From NCBI GenBank assembly GCA_019359075.1, contig JAHHIB010000013.1:1-64000 (forward strand): 64,000 nucleotides of DNA, read 5' to 3'. Origin of the DNA: Kalymmatonema hyalinum WJT4-NPBG1. GTDB taxonomy: Bacteria > Cyanobacteriota > Cyanobacteriia > Cyanobacteriales > Nostocaceae. The notes beneath the pieces were generated by a model. The model did no database searches. It was not told where the DNA came from and saw only the letters and a list, made by a program, of their open reading frames with translations. The translations under genes and the position numbers were made by a program. Shown piece by piece: positions 25,315-34,847 of this stretch (position 1 is its first letter; every line of letters begins with the position of its first letter).

Positions 25315-27246
25315 CTAGGACTCTATCTCAGCCAATTCTAACCAACGCTCAGTCGCCACATCAATTGCTTGCTTGAGTGTTTCCACCTGTTCGTAGAGTT
25401 TTTGCACTTGGCTGTAGTTACCAGGAGGAACATTCACCAATGCTTTCTCCGCTTCTGCTTTTTCGGCTTCCATTTGGGCAATTTTCCCTTCCAATTGCTC
25501 AAATTCTCGCTTTTGCCAATTAGATAAGCTCCGCCGCTTTTTAGTTTCGTTTTCTTTAGGTAAAGATGTTGTATGCAACGTCTCTACATTTTTCGCCTTT
25601 TCTTTAGTATTATTAATTTGCTGCTGTTGTGCTTCCTCTGCTTGCTTGTAATCTAGATACACTGAATAATTGCCTGGATATTGTCGAATATTGCCATCTT
25701 CTTCAAAAGCAAAGATTGTCTCTACGGTGCGGTCTAAAAAGTAGCGATCGTGAGAAACAACAATGACACAACCTGAAAAATCCTCTAAATAATCCTCTAG
25801 CACTGCCAATGTCTGTACATCCAAATCATTGGTCGGTTCATCTAATATTAAGACATTCGGTGTACTCATGAGAACGCGCAATAAAAACAACCGCCGTTTT
25901 TCACCACCAGACAGTTTAGAAATTGGAGCATACTGTTGGTTAGCAGGAAACAGAAAACGCTCCAACATTTGGGATGCGGTAATTCTAGTTCCATCGGCAA
26001 TTTTGACAAATTCCCCTTCTTCTTTGATGTAGTCAATCACGCGCTGATTTTCGTTCAACGCCGATTGTAATTCCTCTGAATGCTGGTTAAAATAACCAAT
26101 ATGAATGGTAGTTCCAATTTCTACACTCCCCGAATCTGGCTGAGCGCGCCCAGTGATCATATCTAATAAAGTGGATTTCCCTGCACCATTACCGCCGATG
26201 ATCCCAATGCGGTCATCTGGGCCGAATTCGTAGGTGAAATCCTTAATTAAGGTGCGTCCGTCATAAGCCTTGGATATGTTATTGAGTTCAATAACTTTTT
26301 TGCCAATGCGACGAGTAGGTGTAGAAATATCAACTTTACCCTGAGCTTGTTTAAACTCAGTTTCCTGCATATCGCGAATGCGATCAATTCTAGCTTTTTG
26401 TTTGGTACTGCGGGCTTTTGGTCCTCGTTTTAGCCATTCCAACTCGCGCCGTAATACACCTTGATGTTTCCGTTGACTGCTAATAGCAGATTCTTCAGAT
26501 AAAGCCTTCTTTTCCAAGTAATATGAATAGTTACCTGCGTAAGTGTAAATGTCTCCTCGGTCAATTTCGATAATGCGGTTAGTCACCTTATCCAAAAAGT
26601 AGCGATCGTGAGTGATCAGCAAGATTGCACCACGATAGCGATTTAAATAACTTTGCAACCACTCAACAGAATTAGCATCTAGATGGTTTGTCGGTTCATC
26701 CATCAGCAACAAATCTGGTTCTGACAGCAAAGCTGTAGCTAAAGCAATGCGCTTGCGATAACCACCAGATAAAGTCCCAATCACAGCATTAAAGTCTGTA
26801 ATTCCTAGCTGGGAAAGGATGATTTTGGCATTCGTTTCCACCTCCCAAGCACCAATTGCGTCCATGCGCTGCATTAGGGAAGAAAGACGCGTCATGAGTT
26901 GCTTATCTTCTGGTGCATGAGCTAACTTATCAGAAATTTCCTCATACTCACGCACCAACGCCATCTGTTCGCCAGCATCCGCGAATATTTGCTCTAAAAC
27001 TGTACGATTTTCATCTAAATCTGGCTGCTGAGGCAAGTATACAATTGTCGCTCCTGAGTTTGCTAAAATTTGACCATGATCAATCGGTTCTAGTCCCGCC
27101 ATCATTTTTAGTAATGTTGACTTACCAGAACCGTTAGTACCAATTAAGCCAACTTTATCAGTAGCATCCAAACTCAAGCTGGCATCTTTTAATATTTCTT
27201 TGATACCAAAATCTTTTTTAACAGATTGTAGGGTAATGAGACTCAT
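25315..27246 (-). CDS. uup: ABC-F family ATPase (Uup-like)
   Basis: 643 residues, cytosolic, no membrane segments. Two ABC domains, each with Walker A (GTNGSGKST; GGNGAGKST), signature (LSGGYRKR; LSGGEKRR) and Walker B (LLLMDEPTNHLD; VLILDEPTNDLD), joined by a linker rich in charged residues and followed by a C-terminal coiled coil (EFEQLEGKIAQMEAEKAEAEKAL), as in Uup. ABC-F proteins act at the ribosomal E site or on branched DNA. The segment 'NVETLHTTSLP' in the C-terminal linker is encoded by a piece of the GTAGAGACG dispersed repeat (about 25568-25592). Confidence 0.9.
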   Translation of the reverse strand: MSLITLQSVKKDFGIKEILKDASLSLDATDKVGLIGTNGSGKSTLLKMMAGLEPIDHGQILANSGATIVYLPQQPDLDENRTVLEQIFADAGEQMALVREYEEISDKLAHAPEDKQLMTRLSSLMQRMDAIGAWEVETNAKIILSQLGITDFNAVIGTLSGGYRKRIALATALLSEPDLLLMDEPTNHLDANSVEWLQSYLNRYRGAILLITHDRYFLDKVTNRIIEIDRGDIYTYAGNYSYYLEKKALSEESAISSQRKHQGVLRRELEWLKRGPKARSTKQKARIDRIRDMQETEFKQAQGKVDISTPTRRIGKKVIELNNISKAYDGRTLIKDFTYEFGPDDRIGIIGGNGAGKSTLLDMITGRAQPDSGSVEIGTTIHIGYFNQHSEELQSALNENQRVIDYIKEEGEFVKIADGTRITASQMLERFLFPANQQYAPISKLSGGEKRRLFLLRVLMSTPNVLILDEPTNDLDVQTLAVLEDYLEDFSGCVIVVSHDRYFLDRTVETIFAFEEDGNIRQYPGNYSVYLDYKQAEEAQQQQINNTKEKAKNVETLHTTSLPKENETKKRRSLSNWQKREFEQLEGKIAQMEAEKAEAEKALVNVPPGNYSQVQKLYEQVETLKQAIDVATERWLELAEIES

Positions 27247-27267
27247 AAAATTTAGTGATTAGCTAGT

Positions 27268-27295
27268 AGTCATTAGTCATTAGTCATTAGTCATT
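27268..27295. repeat. Heptanucleotide tandem repeat (AGTCATT x4)
   Basis: Four perfect copies of AGTCATT, 21 nt upstream of the ABC-F gene. This belongs to the heptanucleotide STRR class known from Nostocales. Confidence 0.75.
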
Positions 27296-27400
27296 AGTTA
27301 AATTTCAACTAATGACTTTCACCTGAACTTTCCTATTTCCACTTTGTGTCCTCTCTTACCTTGTACGGTTTGTAAAAGTCCTAACTTGCTGTATTAGGTA

Positions 27401-27424
27401 GTGCGTTAGCAAAGTGTAACGCAC
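27401..27424. repeat. GTGCGTTA/TAACGCAC hairpin repeat
   Basis: Perfect 8-bp stem, a dispersed cyanobacterial palindrome; a related copy lies near 35742-35765 after the ParA operon. Confidence 0.5.
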
Positions 27425-27463
27425 CCTACGCTTAATACCATCTACCATCTACTACCCTACTAT

Positions 27464-27880
27464 TTAAACAAATAAATCAAGGGGTAGATGCCCGTACATT
27501 TCGTTAATTCCTCCTGGAGAGTAAGATTGGCAAGAGACTAATACACCCCGATGATGACCTGAGTAAGAATCGAGATAGCACACACCGTTTTTGCCGTTTA
27601 ATTTGATGTAAACTGGACCTTCAATCACAGGTAAATCGCTTGGAGGTTCATAGCCGAAAGCATGGGAATATGTTTTCATTGCTAGTATTCCTTCCTCTGG
27701 TGTGTCAGCACAAATACCTAAAATTTGATAGTCTGAAATACTGGCAAGCCAAACTAAAGCCTGACGAATTAAAGTCTTCTCTGATGGCTTGAGTTTGGGT
27801 GGAATGTCTATACAGTTGAATTTATTAAGAATTTTTTTCGCTTCTTGAATGGTGAGATTGCTCTGATGATTGCTTGACAT
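27464..27880 (-). CDS. DUF1824 family protein
   Basis: 138 residues, soluble. Recognised by 'SDYQILGICADTPEEGI', 'FGYEPPSDLPVIEGPVYIKLNGK', and the Gly/Tyr-rich end 'YSGHHRGVLVSCQSY...INEMYGHLPLDLF', which are the conserved blocks of this cyanobacteria/plastid family. Function unknown. On the same strand as the prohibitin gene 77 nt upstream. Confidence 0.85.
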   Translation of the reverse strand: MSSNHQSNLTIQEAKKILNKFNCIDIPPKLKPSEKTLIRQALVWLASISDYQILGICADTPEEGILAMKTYSHAFGYEPPSDLPVIEGPVYIKLNGKNGVCYLDSYSGHHRGVLVSCQSYSPGGINEMYGHLPLDLFV

Positions 27881-27957
27881 AAATACTTTTATTATTCCTT
27901 AATGTTTCCTCTTTGTTTGAGTAGAGCGATCGCCCTACATAAAATTTCAATTCGGGA

Positions 27958-28800
27958 TTAATCTTGCATATTACCTACATTAAAGAGAAATGGTACACCA
28001 GTTTTTGTATCACCACTCATAACGAGGACTTTTGGCATCTGAGCACCGCCAGTCTTCCATGCTTCAATTGCTTCCTTTTGCAGAACCAACTGTCCACCTT
28101 GCGCTTTCAAAGTCTCTGCTAAAAGTCTTTGAGCTTCCGCTTTTCCCTTGGCACGATTCACCTCCGCTTGAGCCTCTTGTTCAGCTTCTTGTGCTACATA
28201 GACGGCTCTTTGTGCCCTTTGCTCAGCGATTTGTTTTTCCTCAACTGCTCTCGCAAATTCTGGAGAAAATGTTAAGTCAATCACGCTGGTATCTAGTACA
28301 ATTATTCCATATTTCTCTAAGCGTTGCCCCAATGCCATATCAAAGTCTTCCTTCAAGTCACTTCTTCTGGTAATCGCTTCCTCAACTGTTCTTTTAGCCG
28401 CTGCGATTTTAAATGATTCCTGGGTTTGGGGTGCAATAATTTTATTGACAATATTTGCTAGAGTTCCTTGTTTTCTTCTTATATCAACAACTTGTACCGG
28501 ATCGATGCGAAAGTTAATAGCAAATCTTGCAGTTAAGGTTTGCAGATCCTTGGTTGAACTCTCCGCCGGAACTTCAAATTTTTGCACTGTCAAATCGTAC
28601 ACATCTACTACTGAGATAAAGGGTGGTATCAGGTGGATACCTTCTATTAAAGCTCCATCTCTGGCTTTACCCAAGATACTGAGTACTCCTGCTTGCCCTG
28701 GATTTATAATGATAAAGGAATTAAGGCTGAGGATAACAAGGACTGCCGCTACAATTGCTGCTACTATAGTTTGCCAATTCCCCAATTGCTGATTTTTCAA
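27958..28800 (-). CDS. Prohibitin family (SPFH/Band 7) membrane protein, TTG start
   Basis: 280 residues with one N-terminal membrane helix (about 10-32) and a Band-7 domain (NPGQAGVLSILGKARDGALIEGIHLIPPF ... TARFAINFRIDP). A long Ala/Glu-rich coiled coil (EEKQIAEQRAQRAVYVAQEAEQEAQAE) follows. Prohibitins form large ring scaffolds in the thylakoid or plasma membrane. The start codon is TTG with AGGAG eight bases upstream; the next Met lies deep inside the domain, so TTG is well supported. Divergent from the ABC transporter gene, 100 bp apart. Confidence 0.9.
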   Translation of the reverse strand: MKNQQLGNWQTIVAAIVAAVLVILSLNSFIIINPGQAGVLSILGKARDGALIEGIHLIPPFISVVDVYDLTVQKFEVPAESSTKDLQTLTARFAINFRIDPVQVVDIRRKQGTLANIVNKIIAPQTQESFKIAAAKRTVEEAITRRSDLKEDFDMALGQRLEKYGIIVLDTSVIDLTFSPEFARAVEEKQIAEQRAQRAVYVAQEAEQEAQAEVNRAKGKAEAQRLLAETLKAQGGQLVLQKEAIEAWKTGGAQMPKVLVMSGDTKTGVPFLFNVGNMQD

Positions 28801-28900
28801 CTTTTTATCTCCTGTTCGTTTCAGATAACTCTTTTTAATAGTGATACTTTACTACTAGCGCTCGTGGTAAAATTTCTAATCCACGCATCTACAAACAACT

Positions 28901-30748
28901 GTGGCTAAGGTATTTAAATCTCATCGGGCATCGAGAAGACAGACACGCGTAGCAGGTGATGCTCCCAAGATATCGCCATCAACTCATCCCCTCCTGCGGC
29001 TGTTTGACTACGGACACCAGTATCGCAAACAAATCTGGCAAGCAACGATCTGTTCTATCCTTAATAAATTTTTTGACTTGGCTCCACCCGTGTTAATTGG
29101 CATTGCGGTGGATGTGGTGGTAAAGCAGCAAGATTCTATCATTGCTCAGTTGGGAGTGAAAGATATTTTTGGGCAATTTTTCATTCTTTCGTTCCTGACT
29201 GTGATTATCTGGATACTAGAATCGGTTTTTGAATATGCTTACGCAAGGCTTTGGCGTAATTTGGCACAGGACATTCAGCATGATTTGCGTCTGGATGCTT
29301 ATAAACATTTGCAGGAGTTGGAACTCGCCTATTTTGAAGAACGCAGTACAGGCGGTTTGATGTCCATCCTCAGCGATGACATCAACCAACTGGAACGTTT
29401 TTTAGATGCGGGAGCAAACGACATTCTCCAAGTTGTCACAACAGTAGTCATTATCGGTGGTGGTTTCTTTATTTTGGCTCCTAGTGTTGCCTGGATGGCA
29501 ATGTTGCCGATACCTTTTATTCTTTGGGGTTCGTTTGTTTTTCAAGATTTACTAGCACCTCGCTACGCTGATGTCCGAGAAAAAGTCGGTCTTCTCAACT
29601 CGCGTTTGGCGAATAATTTGAGTGGTATTACGACTATTAAAAGTTTCACCTCCGAAGATTACGAAATTTCGCGTTTAGGACAAGAAAGTGAGGGATATCG
29701 TCGTAGTAACACTAGAGCAATTAAACTATCGGCAGCATTTATTCCCCTAATTCGGATGTTGATTTTGGTGGGCTTCACAGCCTTACTGCTGTTTGGTGGT
29801 ATGGCAGCAGTGAATGGCAAAATGTCTGTGGGTACATATAGTGTATTAGTCTTTTTAATTCAGCGGTTACTCTGGCCCTTAACCAGATTAGGCGATACTT
29901 TTGATCAGTATCAAAGGGCAATGGCTTCTACTAATAGAGTTATGGATTTGTTGGATACTCCTATTGCTATTCATACGGGTGAGATAGATTTGCCTGTTGC
30001 TACAGTACGTGGTGAGGTGGAACTAAGAAATGTCACTTTTGCTTATCAAGACAGGTTACCAATTATTAAAAATCTGTCTTTACATATTCCAGCGGGTAAA
30101 ACAATTGCCATTGTTGGTTCTACTGGTTCTGGGAAAAGCACTTTGGTTAAACTTCTCTTGCGATTGTATGAAGTGCAATCAGGAACAATTACCGTTGATG
30201 GCATTGAAATACAACAGTTGAATCTGAGGGATTTGCGCCGTTGCATTGGTCTGGTCAGCCAGGATGTCTTCTTATTTCATGGTAGTGTAGCAGAAAATAT
30301 TGCCTATGGCAGTTTTGATGCTTCAGATGATGAAATCATTAAGGCGGCTAAAGTGGCTGAGGCACACCAATTTATTGAGCGACTGCCTCAGGGATATGAG
30401 ACAATTGTGGGTGAACGGGGACAAAAGTTATCTGGTGGACAGCGACAGCGGATTGCGATCGCCCGTGCTATATTGAAAAATCCACCGATTTTGATTTTAG
30501 ATGAAGCCACCTCAGCGGTGGATAATGAAACAGAGGCAGCGATTCAGCGATCGCTAGAACGTATCACTGTAAATCGCACAACAATTGCGATCGCCCACCG
30601 TCTTTCCACCATCCGCAATGCTGATCGCATCTATGTCATGGAATACGGACAATTTGTCGAGTCAGGGACTCATCAACAACTGTTGGAGAAAAACGGAGTT
30701 TATGCGAGTCTGTGGCGGGTGCAGTCAGGTTTGGTAACGCATGGGTAA
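28901..30748 (+). CDS. ABC transporter, fused permease and ATPase (type I exporter)
   Basis: 615 residues from GTG. Five to six membrane helices (about 45-330), then an ATPase domain with Walker [11 protein letters not shown]-loop LVSQDVFLF, signature LSGGQRQR, Walker [11 protein letters not shown] and switch AHRLST. It would work as a homodimeric exporter; the substrate (lipid, peptide or drug) cannot be assigned. The basic N-terminal tail of about 30 residues is longer than usual. Shares a 100-bp divergent promoter region with the prohibitin gene. Confidence 0.92.
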   Translation: MAKVFKSHRASRRQTRVAGDAPKISPSTHPLLRLFDYGHQYRKQIWQATICSILNKFFDLAPPVLIGIAVDVVVKQQDSIIAQLGVKDIFGQFFILSFLTVIIWILESVFEYAYARLWRNLAQDIQHDLRLDAYKHLQELELAYFEERSTGGLMSILSDDINQLERFLDAGANDILQVVTTVVIIGGGFFILAPSVAWMAMLPIPFILWGSFVFQDLLAPRYADVREKVGLLNSRLANNLSGITTIKSFTSEDYEISRLGQESEGYRRSNTRAIKLSAAFIPLIRMLILVGFTALLLFGGMAAVNGKMSVGTYSVLVFLIQRLLWPLTRLGDTFDQYQRAMASTNRVMDLLDTPIAIHTGEIDLPVATVRGEVELRNVTFAYQDRLPIIKNLSLHIPAGKTIAIVGSTGSGKSTLVKLLLRLYEVQSGTITVDGIEIQQLNLRDLRRCIGLVSQDVFLFHGSVAENIAYGSFDASDDEIIKAAKVAEAHQFIERLPQGYETIVGERGQKLSGGQRQRIAIARAILKNPPILILDEATSAVDNETEAAIQRSLERITVNRTTIAIAHRLSTIRNADRIYVMEYGQFVESGTHQQLLEKNGVYASLWRVQSGLVTHG

Positions 30749-30770
30749 CGGATCGTAAGGATGTGGTAAC

Positions 30771-30807
30771 GGATGAGTTATCTGTGGGATAGACAGATAA
30801 ACCATCC
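30771..30807 (+). terminator. Hairpin after the ABC exporter gene
   Basis: GGATG-GTTATCTGT pairs with ACAGATAA-C-CATCC, a strong interrupted stem 22 nt after the stop codon, but without a T-run. It may stop or stabilise the transcript, or be a dispersed repeat. Confidence 0.35.
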
Positions 30808-30923
30808 GGGTGCATCCGCTCTTCATCCGTGGCTAAAGCAATGCGCCTTGGCGTGAGATTATTTCTTTAATCACAAAATCCAGACTTTAATTAAAAATCC
30901 AAAATTTAAAATCTGAAATTGGT

Positions 30924-31367
30924 ATGATATTTCCTACTACCCAACCTGAATCACCAGATAACAAGTGGCGTCGCCAGTTGGAGAAATTTGTTAAAGAAAA
31001 CCAACAAGAATTGGCGGCACTGTCGTGGGCTTTATGGTTAGAAAATGGTGACGGCAAAGGTACAATTGGTATTGATTTGCAACCAACGCCGCATTTTGTT
31101 TATTGTCCGAAAGAAGCTATAGAAGAACTAAATAGCAGAGCTGATAACAGACTTCAGGAACTTTTAGGGATTGTAGAGCATTTTCAACCTGAAGTTGAAG
31201 TTCTCATGATAGGGATTGCAAAAGACCAAATCAAGTTAATTTACTTTGAGCCGGAACCTGCGCCACCAAGTTGTTATGAACGAGTTGGTAAAGATGTGGA
31301 TACTTTATTAGAACATCTGGAACAGCTTCTGAGCGAGCAGTTGAATGCTGAACAATCACCATCATAA
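30924..31367 (+). CDS. Cyanobacterial conserved protein, possibly CcmS-type carboxysome chaperone
   Basis: 147 residues, soluble and acidic. Conserved-looking blocks are 'WRRQLEKFVKENQQELAALSW', 'LQPTPHFVYCPKEAIEELN' and 'LIYFEPEPAPPSC'. These remind me of the protein annotated as beta-carboxysome assembly chaperone CcmS, but this is recollection of a family, not an alignment. No other carboxysome gene is in the window. If the family is wrong it is a conserved hypothetical. Confidence 0.5.
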   Translation: MIFPTTQPESPDNKWRRQLEKFVKENQQELAALSWALWLENGDGKGTIGIDLQPTPHFVYCPKEAIEELNSRADNRLQELLGIVEHFQPEVEVLMIGIAKDQIKLIYFEPEPAPPSCYERVGKDVDTLLEHLEQLLSEQLNAEQSPS

Positions 31368-31405
31368 ATTGTGGTAGTTAATAAAAAACCAGCATAATAT
31401 CATTT

Positions 31406-32170
31406 CTATCCCTGAAGCACCTGTTCCACACGCGGCAAAATTTCAGCAAACATTTCCTCTGCAAGTTGTTGTTTCTTTGCCAAATCAGCCAAATCCGTCA
31501 CACAATAAAGCTGTTCCACACGCGCTACAACCTCAGGCGGAAAATCTCGGTAAAAATATTTCAGATTCATAAAATCGTATCGGTAGGGACGGTATATCAT
31601 TCCCAGTAGTTCAACCAAGGGTGACAGAGTGTGGGATTGATAGTTGACAATTGCCTGCGCCAAATGCCCACGATTTATTTCTTTTTTGACAAATATTTGT
31701 TTAAAATTATAGAGCATTTGTAAGTGCTGAAATCTTTCTTCCATTTTGGAAAAATGCTCTTTTTGATTTAAATGTGTTGGCACAACCAGATTAGCTTTAT
31801 CAAAGGCGATCGCTGCATTTCCGTGTCGTTCTACCTCTAAAAAATCATTACGACTACTGCGCTTCATCACAGCAAAATCAATTGCCAAAAAAGGACTCAC
31901 TCCTGCTAGCTGATAAAAGCATTGTGAGTGACCATGCCATGTTGGTTCAGGAACTCTATACTTAAAGCTAATATCAGAAATTGTTTGCAAAGCTTCTTCA
32001 ACGATATCAAAGGTTTGTTGAACAAAATTGTCCTCAACAATCACTACAATATCGATATCAGACCATTCATCTGTATACCCATGCGCTGCTGAACCTCCCT
32101 GCCATAAAGCTAAAACAAAATCTTTGGGTTGTAATGCAGCGATAATTGTTTGTAAAATTTTCTCTCTCAT
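31406..32170 (-). CDS. Nucleotidyltransferase-fold protein coupled to an HTH antitoxin-like gene
   Basis: 254 residues. The N-terminal part is a minimal nucleotidyltransferase (pol-beta superfamily): GGSAAHGYTDEWSDIDIVV, with the GS motif and the paired Asp of the metal site; a third acidic residue may be in 'FLAIDFAVMK'. The C-terminal half is helical, as in aminoglycoside adenylyltransferase- or MNT-like proteins. Its ATG overlaps the stop of the HigA-like gene by 4 nt, so the two are co-translated. It may AMPylate a protein or RNA target, or act as a small-molecule adenylyltransferase. Confidence 0.75.
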   Translation of the reverse strand: MREKILQTIIAALQPKDFVLALWQGGSAAHGYTDEWSDIDIVVIVEDNFVQQTFDIVEEALQTISDISFKYRVPEPTWHGHSQCFYQLAGVSPFLAIDFAVMKRSSRNDFLEVERHGNAAIAFDKANLVVPTHLNQKEHFSKMEERFQHLQMLYNFKQIFVKKEINRGHLAQAIVNYQSHTLSPLVELLGMIYRPYRYDFMNLKYFYRDFPPEVVARVEQLYCVTDLADLAKKQQLAEEMFAEILPRVEQVLQG

Positions 32171-32577
32171 TGTGACTCAAAAAATGCAGCAGGCGAAATG
32201 TGAAAAAACTCTGCCAATTGGCGAATATGGTTCACTGTTAAATTGCGTTTACCGCTCATAACTTCAGATACTATAGATTCACTTTTGAAGATGGAAACTA
32301 AATCTTTTTGTCGCAAACCAAGCTCAGCTATCAAAGGTTTGAGTAGTTCTATACCATGAATATCAGGTATCGACTTATGCTTCTCTTCATAGTCGTGAAC
32401 GAGAGTACCTAAGGCATTGAGATAGTCTTGTTCATCTGGTGTTAATTCGCCTTTATCGATAAGTGAATCAATGACTTTATTCGTAGCAATCAATTCCTCC
32501 TCTGAAGTGATTGGACGAGGAGGAAAAGATGTGAGTAACTCGATATAAGGGTTAGTGCTAGGTGTACCAAGGGTCAT
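32167..32577 (-). CDS. HigA-like helix-turn-helix antitoxin
   Basis: 136 residues from the ATG at 32577 (the upstream TTG extension is poorly supported). The N-terminal half is helical (TSEEELIATNKVIDSLIDKGELTPDEQDYLNALGTLVHDYEEKH), then an XRE-type HTH follows: ELGLRQKDLVSIFKSESIVSEVMSGKRNLTVNHIRQLAEFFHISPAAF. This is the standard layout of HigA antitoxins of HigBA modules. No HigB toxin is beside it; a nucleotidyltransferase overlaps instead by ATGA. Confidence 0.85.
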   Translation of the reverse strand: MTLGTPSTNPYIELLTSFPPRPITSEEELIATNKVIDSLIDKGELTPDEQDYLNALGTLVHDYEEKHKSIPDIHGIELLKPLIAELGLRQKDLVSIFKSESIVSEVMSGKRNLTVNHIRQLAEFFHISPAAFFESQ

Positions 32578-32640
32578 TTTTCCAGTCCTCTTTCTTAGCA
32601 AATTGGGAAGATTAGAGTGGGCATCGCCCACCCTAATCGC

Positions 32641-34020
32641 CTAAACAAGCACAGGAGTATTTGCACGCTTCTCTACAGGCGTTGCAACCGTCTGTATGCC
32701 TGCTGGTAATGCCAAGGTAAGACCACGGCGCACAGGACGCAGGGGACGCTTGTTGACCAGGGAGACTTGAAATCGCGATAGAATGGTTGCCAAAACGAGT
32801 TTCATTTCATACTGGGCAAAGGCAAGCCCAATACAGCGACGATTTCCGCCACCAAAGGGCAAATACTCATATGGGGAAAATTGCCGCTCCAAAAAGCGTT
32901 CTGGTTTAAACTGCTTTGGTTGTGGGTAAGTTTCTTCTCTGTGGTGCGCTAAGTAGATACTGGGGATGATCGCTGTGCCCACTGGCAGTGTGTACCCTTG
33001 AATTTCAATAGGCGATCGCACAATCCGAGGGAAACCATTCATCGCAATCGGGTATATCCGCAGGGTTTCTTGGCAGACTGCTGTTAGGTAAGGCAATTTG
33101 GCAACAGTACTCGGATCTGGGTTGTCACCAAGGGTGTTTAGTTCCCTCAGCAACTTGTCGCGCACCTCTGGCAAATGGTCAACCCAGTAAAACGCCCATG
33201 TCAATGCTGAAGCCGTCGTTTCATGTCCCGCTGTCAGCAGCGTCATTAACTCATCGCGTAACTCTTCATCAGTCATCCCTTGACCATCGTCATAACGAGC
33301 AGACATCATCAAACTGAGGATATCTTGCCGATTTTGCTCAGATTGGGTTCTACGTTCCCGAATCAGCGCATAAATCATTTCATCGATTTGTTGCACTAGG
33401 CGTAGCATTCGACCCCACGGACTCCACGCGCCCAAATCTTTTTGCACAAATGGAAAAAATAAGCCAAAAGACGTGAGGGGGGAACCCATAGAGTCCAGCA
33501 GTGAACTCAACAGTTGTCGAATTTTTTCCAAATGGGGTCCTTCATCTAAGCCAAACACCACCCGCAAGATGACGCGCAAGGTGATTTCTTGCATTGGCCC
33601 ACGGATATGAAACGGCTTGCCAACCTTCCACTCGTCGGTGACTTGCTGTGTGATTTCGCCTATAGTCTCACCGTAAGCCCGCATTCTGTCGCCATGAAAG
33701 GGAGGGGTTAATAATTGACGTTGGCGCTGGTGGGAATCGCCTTCGAGTAAAAGCAGAGAATTGCTCCCCAGCATAAATTTTAAAATCCTATTTCCCCTGC
33801 CAACTTCCAACTGGCCCGAATCAGCACTAAATATCTGTTGCAGTGCTTGGGGGTGGCTAAAATACACCATTTGGGAATCATTGCCACCCGAGAGGGCGAA
33901 GCTGTCACCATAAATTTTGGCAAAACCTTCCACATATTCCAACGGCTGAAAAATAAATTTCATCCGCCGCAGGAAAATGGGCATATTGGGTCCATCAGGC
34001 AGATTGTTAGTTGGTTTCAT
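32641..34020 (-). CDS. Cytochrome P450, CYP110-like
   Basis: 459 residues, haem-thiolate monooxygenase. I-helix oxygen motif AGHETTAS, K-helix ETLR, and the haem loop FGGGNRRCIG with the Cys ligand are intact. The start 'NLPDGPNMP' and the overall sequence resemble CYP110, the common P450 family of heterocystous cyanobacteria, whose members hydroxylate fatty acids, alkanes or terpenes. No terpene synthase or ferredoxin gene is adjacent. Ends 63 nt before the HTH/nucleotidyltransferase pair on the same strand but looks like its own unit. Confidence 0.93.
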   Translation of the reverse strand: MKPTNNLPDGPNMPIFLRRMKFIFQPLEYVEGFAKIYGDSFALSGGNDSQMVYFSHPQALQQIFSADSGQLEVGRGNRILKFMLGSNSLLLLEGDSHQRQRQLLTPPFHGDRMRAYGETIGEITQQVTDEWKVGKPFHIRGPMQEITLRVILRVVFGLDEGPHLEKIRQLLSSLLDSMGSPLTSFGLFFPFVQKDLGAWSPWGRMLRLVQQIDEMIYALIRERRTQSEQNRQDILSLMMSARYDDGQGMTDEELRDELMTLLTAGHETTASALTWAFYWVDHLPEVRDKLLRELNTLGDNPDPSTVAKLPYLTAVCQETLRIYPIAMNGFPRIVRSPIEIQGYTLPVGTAIIPSIYLAHHREETYPQPKQFKPERFLERQFSPYEYLPFGGGNRRCIGLAFAQYEMKLVLATILSRFQVSLVNKRPLRPVRRGLTLALPAGIQTVATPVEKRANTPVLV

Positions 34021-34214
34021 AAATATTTATGATACTTGTAGCGTTGAGCGCTTATCGATTCTATTGTGACCTTTTCAGGAAAGGGTGTGGGGGGTGTCAG
34101 GATGTAAAAGTATTCCCTGATTTGCTATTTTCCATTCCCCATTCCTATCTAGGGAGTGGCAAATAAAGGCAAATAAAGAGGTATATTCTTTGAAAGCAGC
34201 GTCGGAAGCAAACA

Positions 34215-34847
34215 GTGCCAAAAATCATCGCTATCCTCAACGGTAAGGGAGGCGTCGGTAAAACAACGACCGCAGTCAATCTGGCTGCAACTTTTGCAGA
34301 GAAAAAAAAGGTTCTTTTAATCGACGCAGATATTCAGGGTTCTGCCAGTTGGTGGTTTGGGCGCAGTCAGAACACTATGAAATTTGATTTATCACAATCA
34401 ACTGACCCCAAACTTTTAGGTCATTTACGAAGGATAACAGGTTACGATTTAGTAGTAGTAGATACGCCTCCGGCGCTGCGCTCTGAAGCATTAGCGGCGG
34501 TAGTTGCTGGAGCAGATTATCTGGTTTTGCCCACACCATGTGCACCAATGGATTTGGCTATCCTGATCGAGACAGTCCAGCAAGCAGTCATTCCCGTGGG
34601 GAAACCTCATCGGGTTCTGCTTACTAAAGTGGATACGCGGAGTTTGGGGGAAGTGCTGGAAGCTCAAAATACTCTTATGGAAATGGGAATTCCTGCTTGT
34701 AAAGCCTTCATCCGCGCCTATAAAGCGCATGAACGAGCTGCACTTGAGGGTGTTCCAATTACCCAAGGGCGAGGAAAGAACGCACGGGAGGCGGAGTCAG
34801 ACTACCGCCGCGTAGCTGAAGAACTAAAGCGTGATTGGAGGGAATAA
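34215..34847 (+). CDS. ParA-family partition/positioning ATPase
   Basis: 210 residues from GTG. Deviant Walker [10 protein letters not shown] including the signature Lys, Walker A' ([11 protein letters not shown]), and switch region 'DLVVVDTPP'. Short ParA of the ParF/McdA size, without an N-terminal HTH. Such ATPases pattern cargo (plasmids, carboxysomes, chemoreceptors) on the nucleoid. The stop overlaps the start of the next gene (TAATG), which encodes a disordered/coiled-coil protein, the usual form of a ParB-like or McdB-like partner. No parS-like or plasmid replication gene is seen, so it is an orphan chromosomal pair. Confidence 0.88.
   Translation: MPKIIAILNGKGGVGKTTTAVNLAATFAEKKKVLLIDADIQGSASWWFGRSQNTMKFDLSQSTDPKLLGHLRRITGYDLVVVDTPPALRSEALAAVVAGADYLVLPTPCAPMDLAILIETVQQAVIPVGKPHRVLLTKVDTRSLGEVLEAQNTLMEMGIPACKAFIRAYKAHERAALEGVPITQGRGKNAREAESDYRRVAEELKRDWRE

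Noticed and set aside
34215-34847. ParA considered as evidence of an integrated plasmid
   Set aside because: No replication initiator, parS-like repeats or mobilisation genes are near; orphan ParA genes are frequent on cyanobacterial chromosomes.
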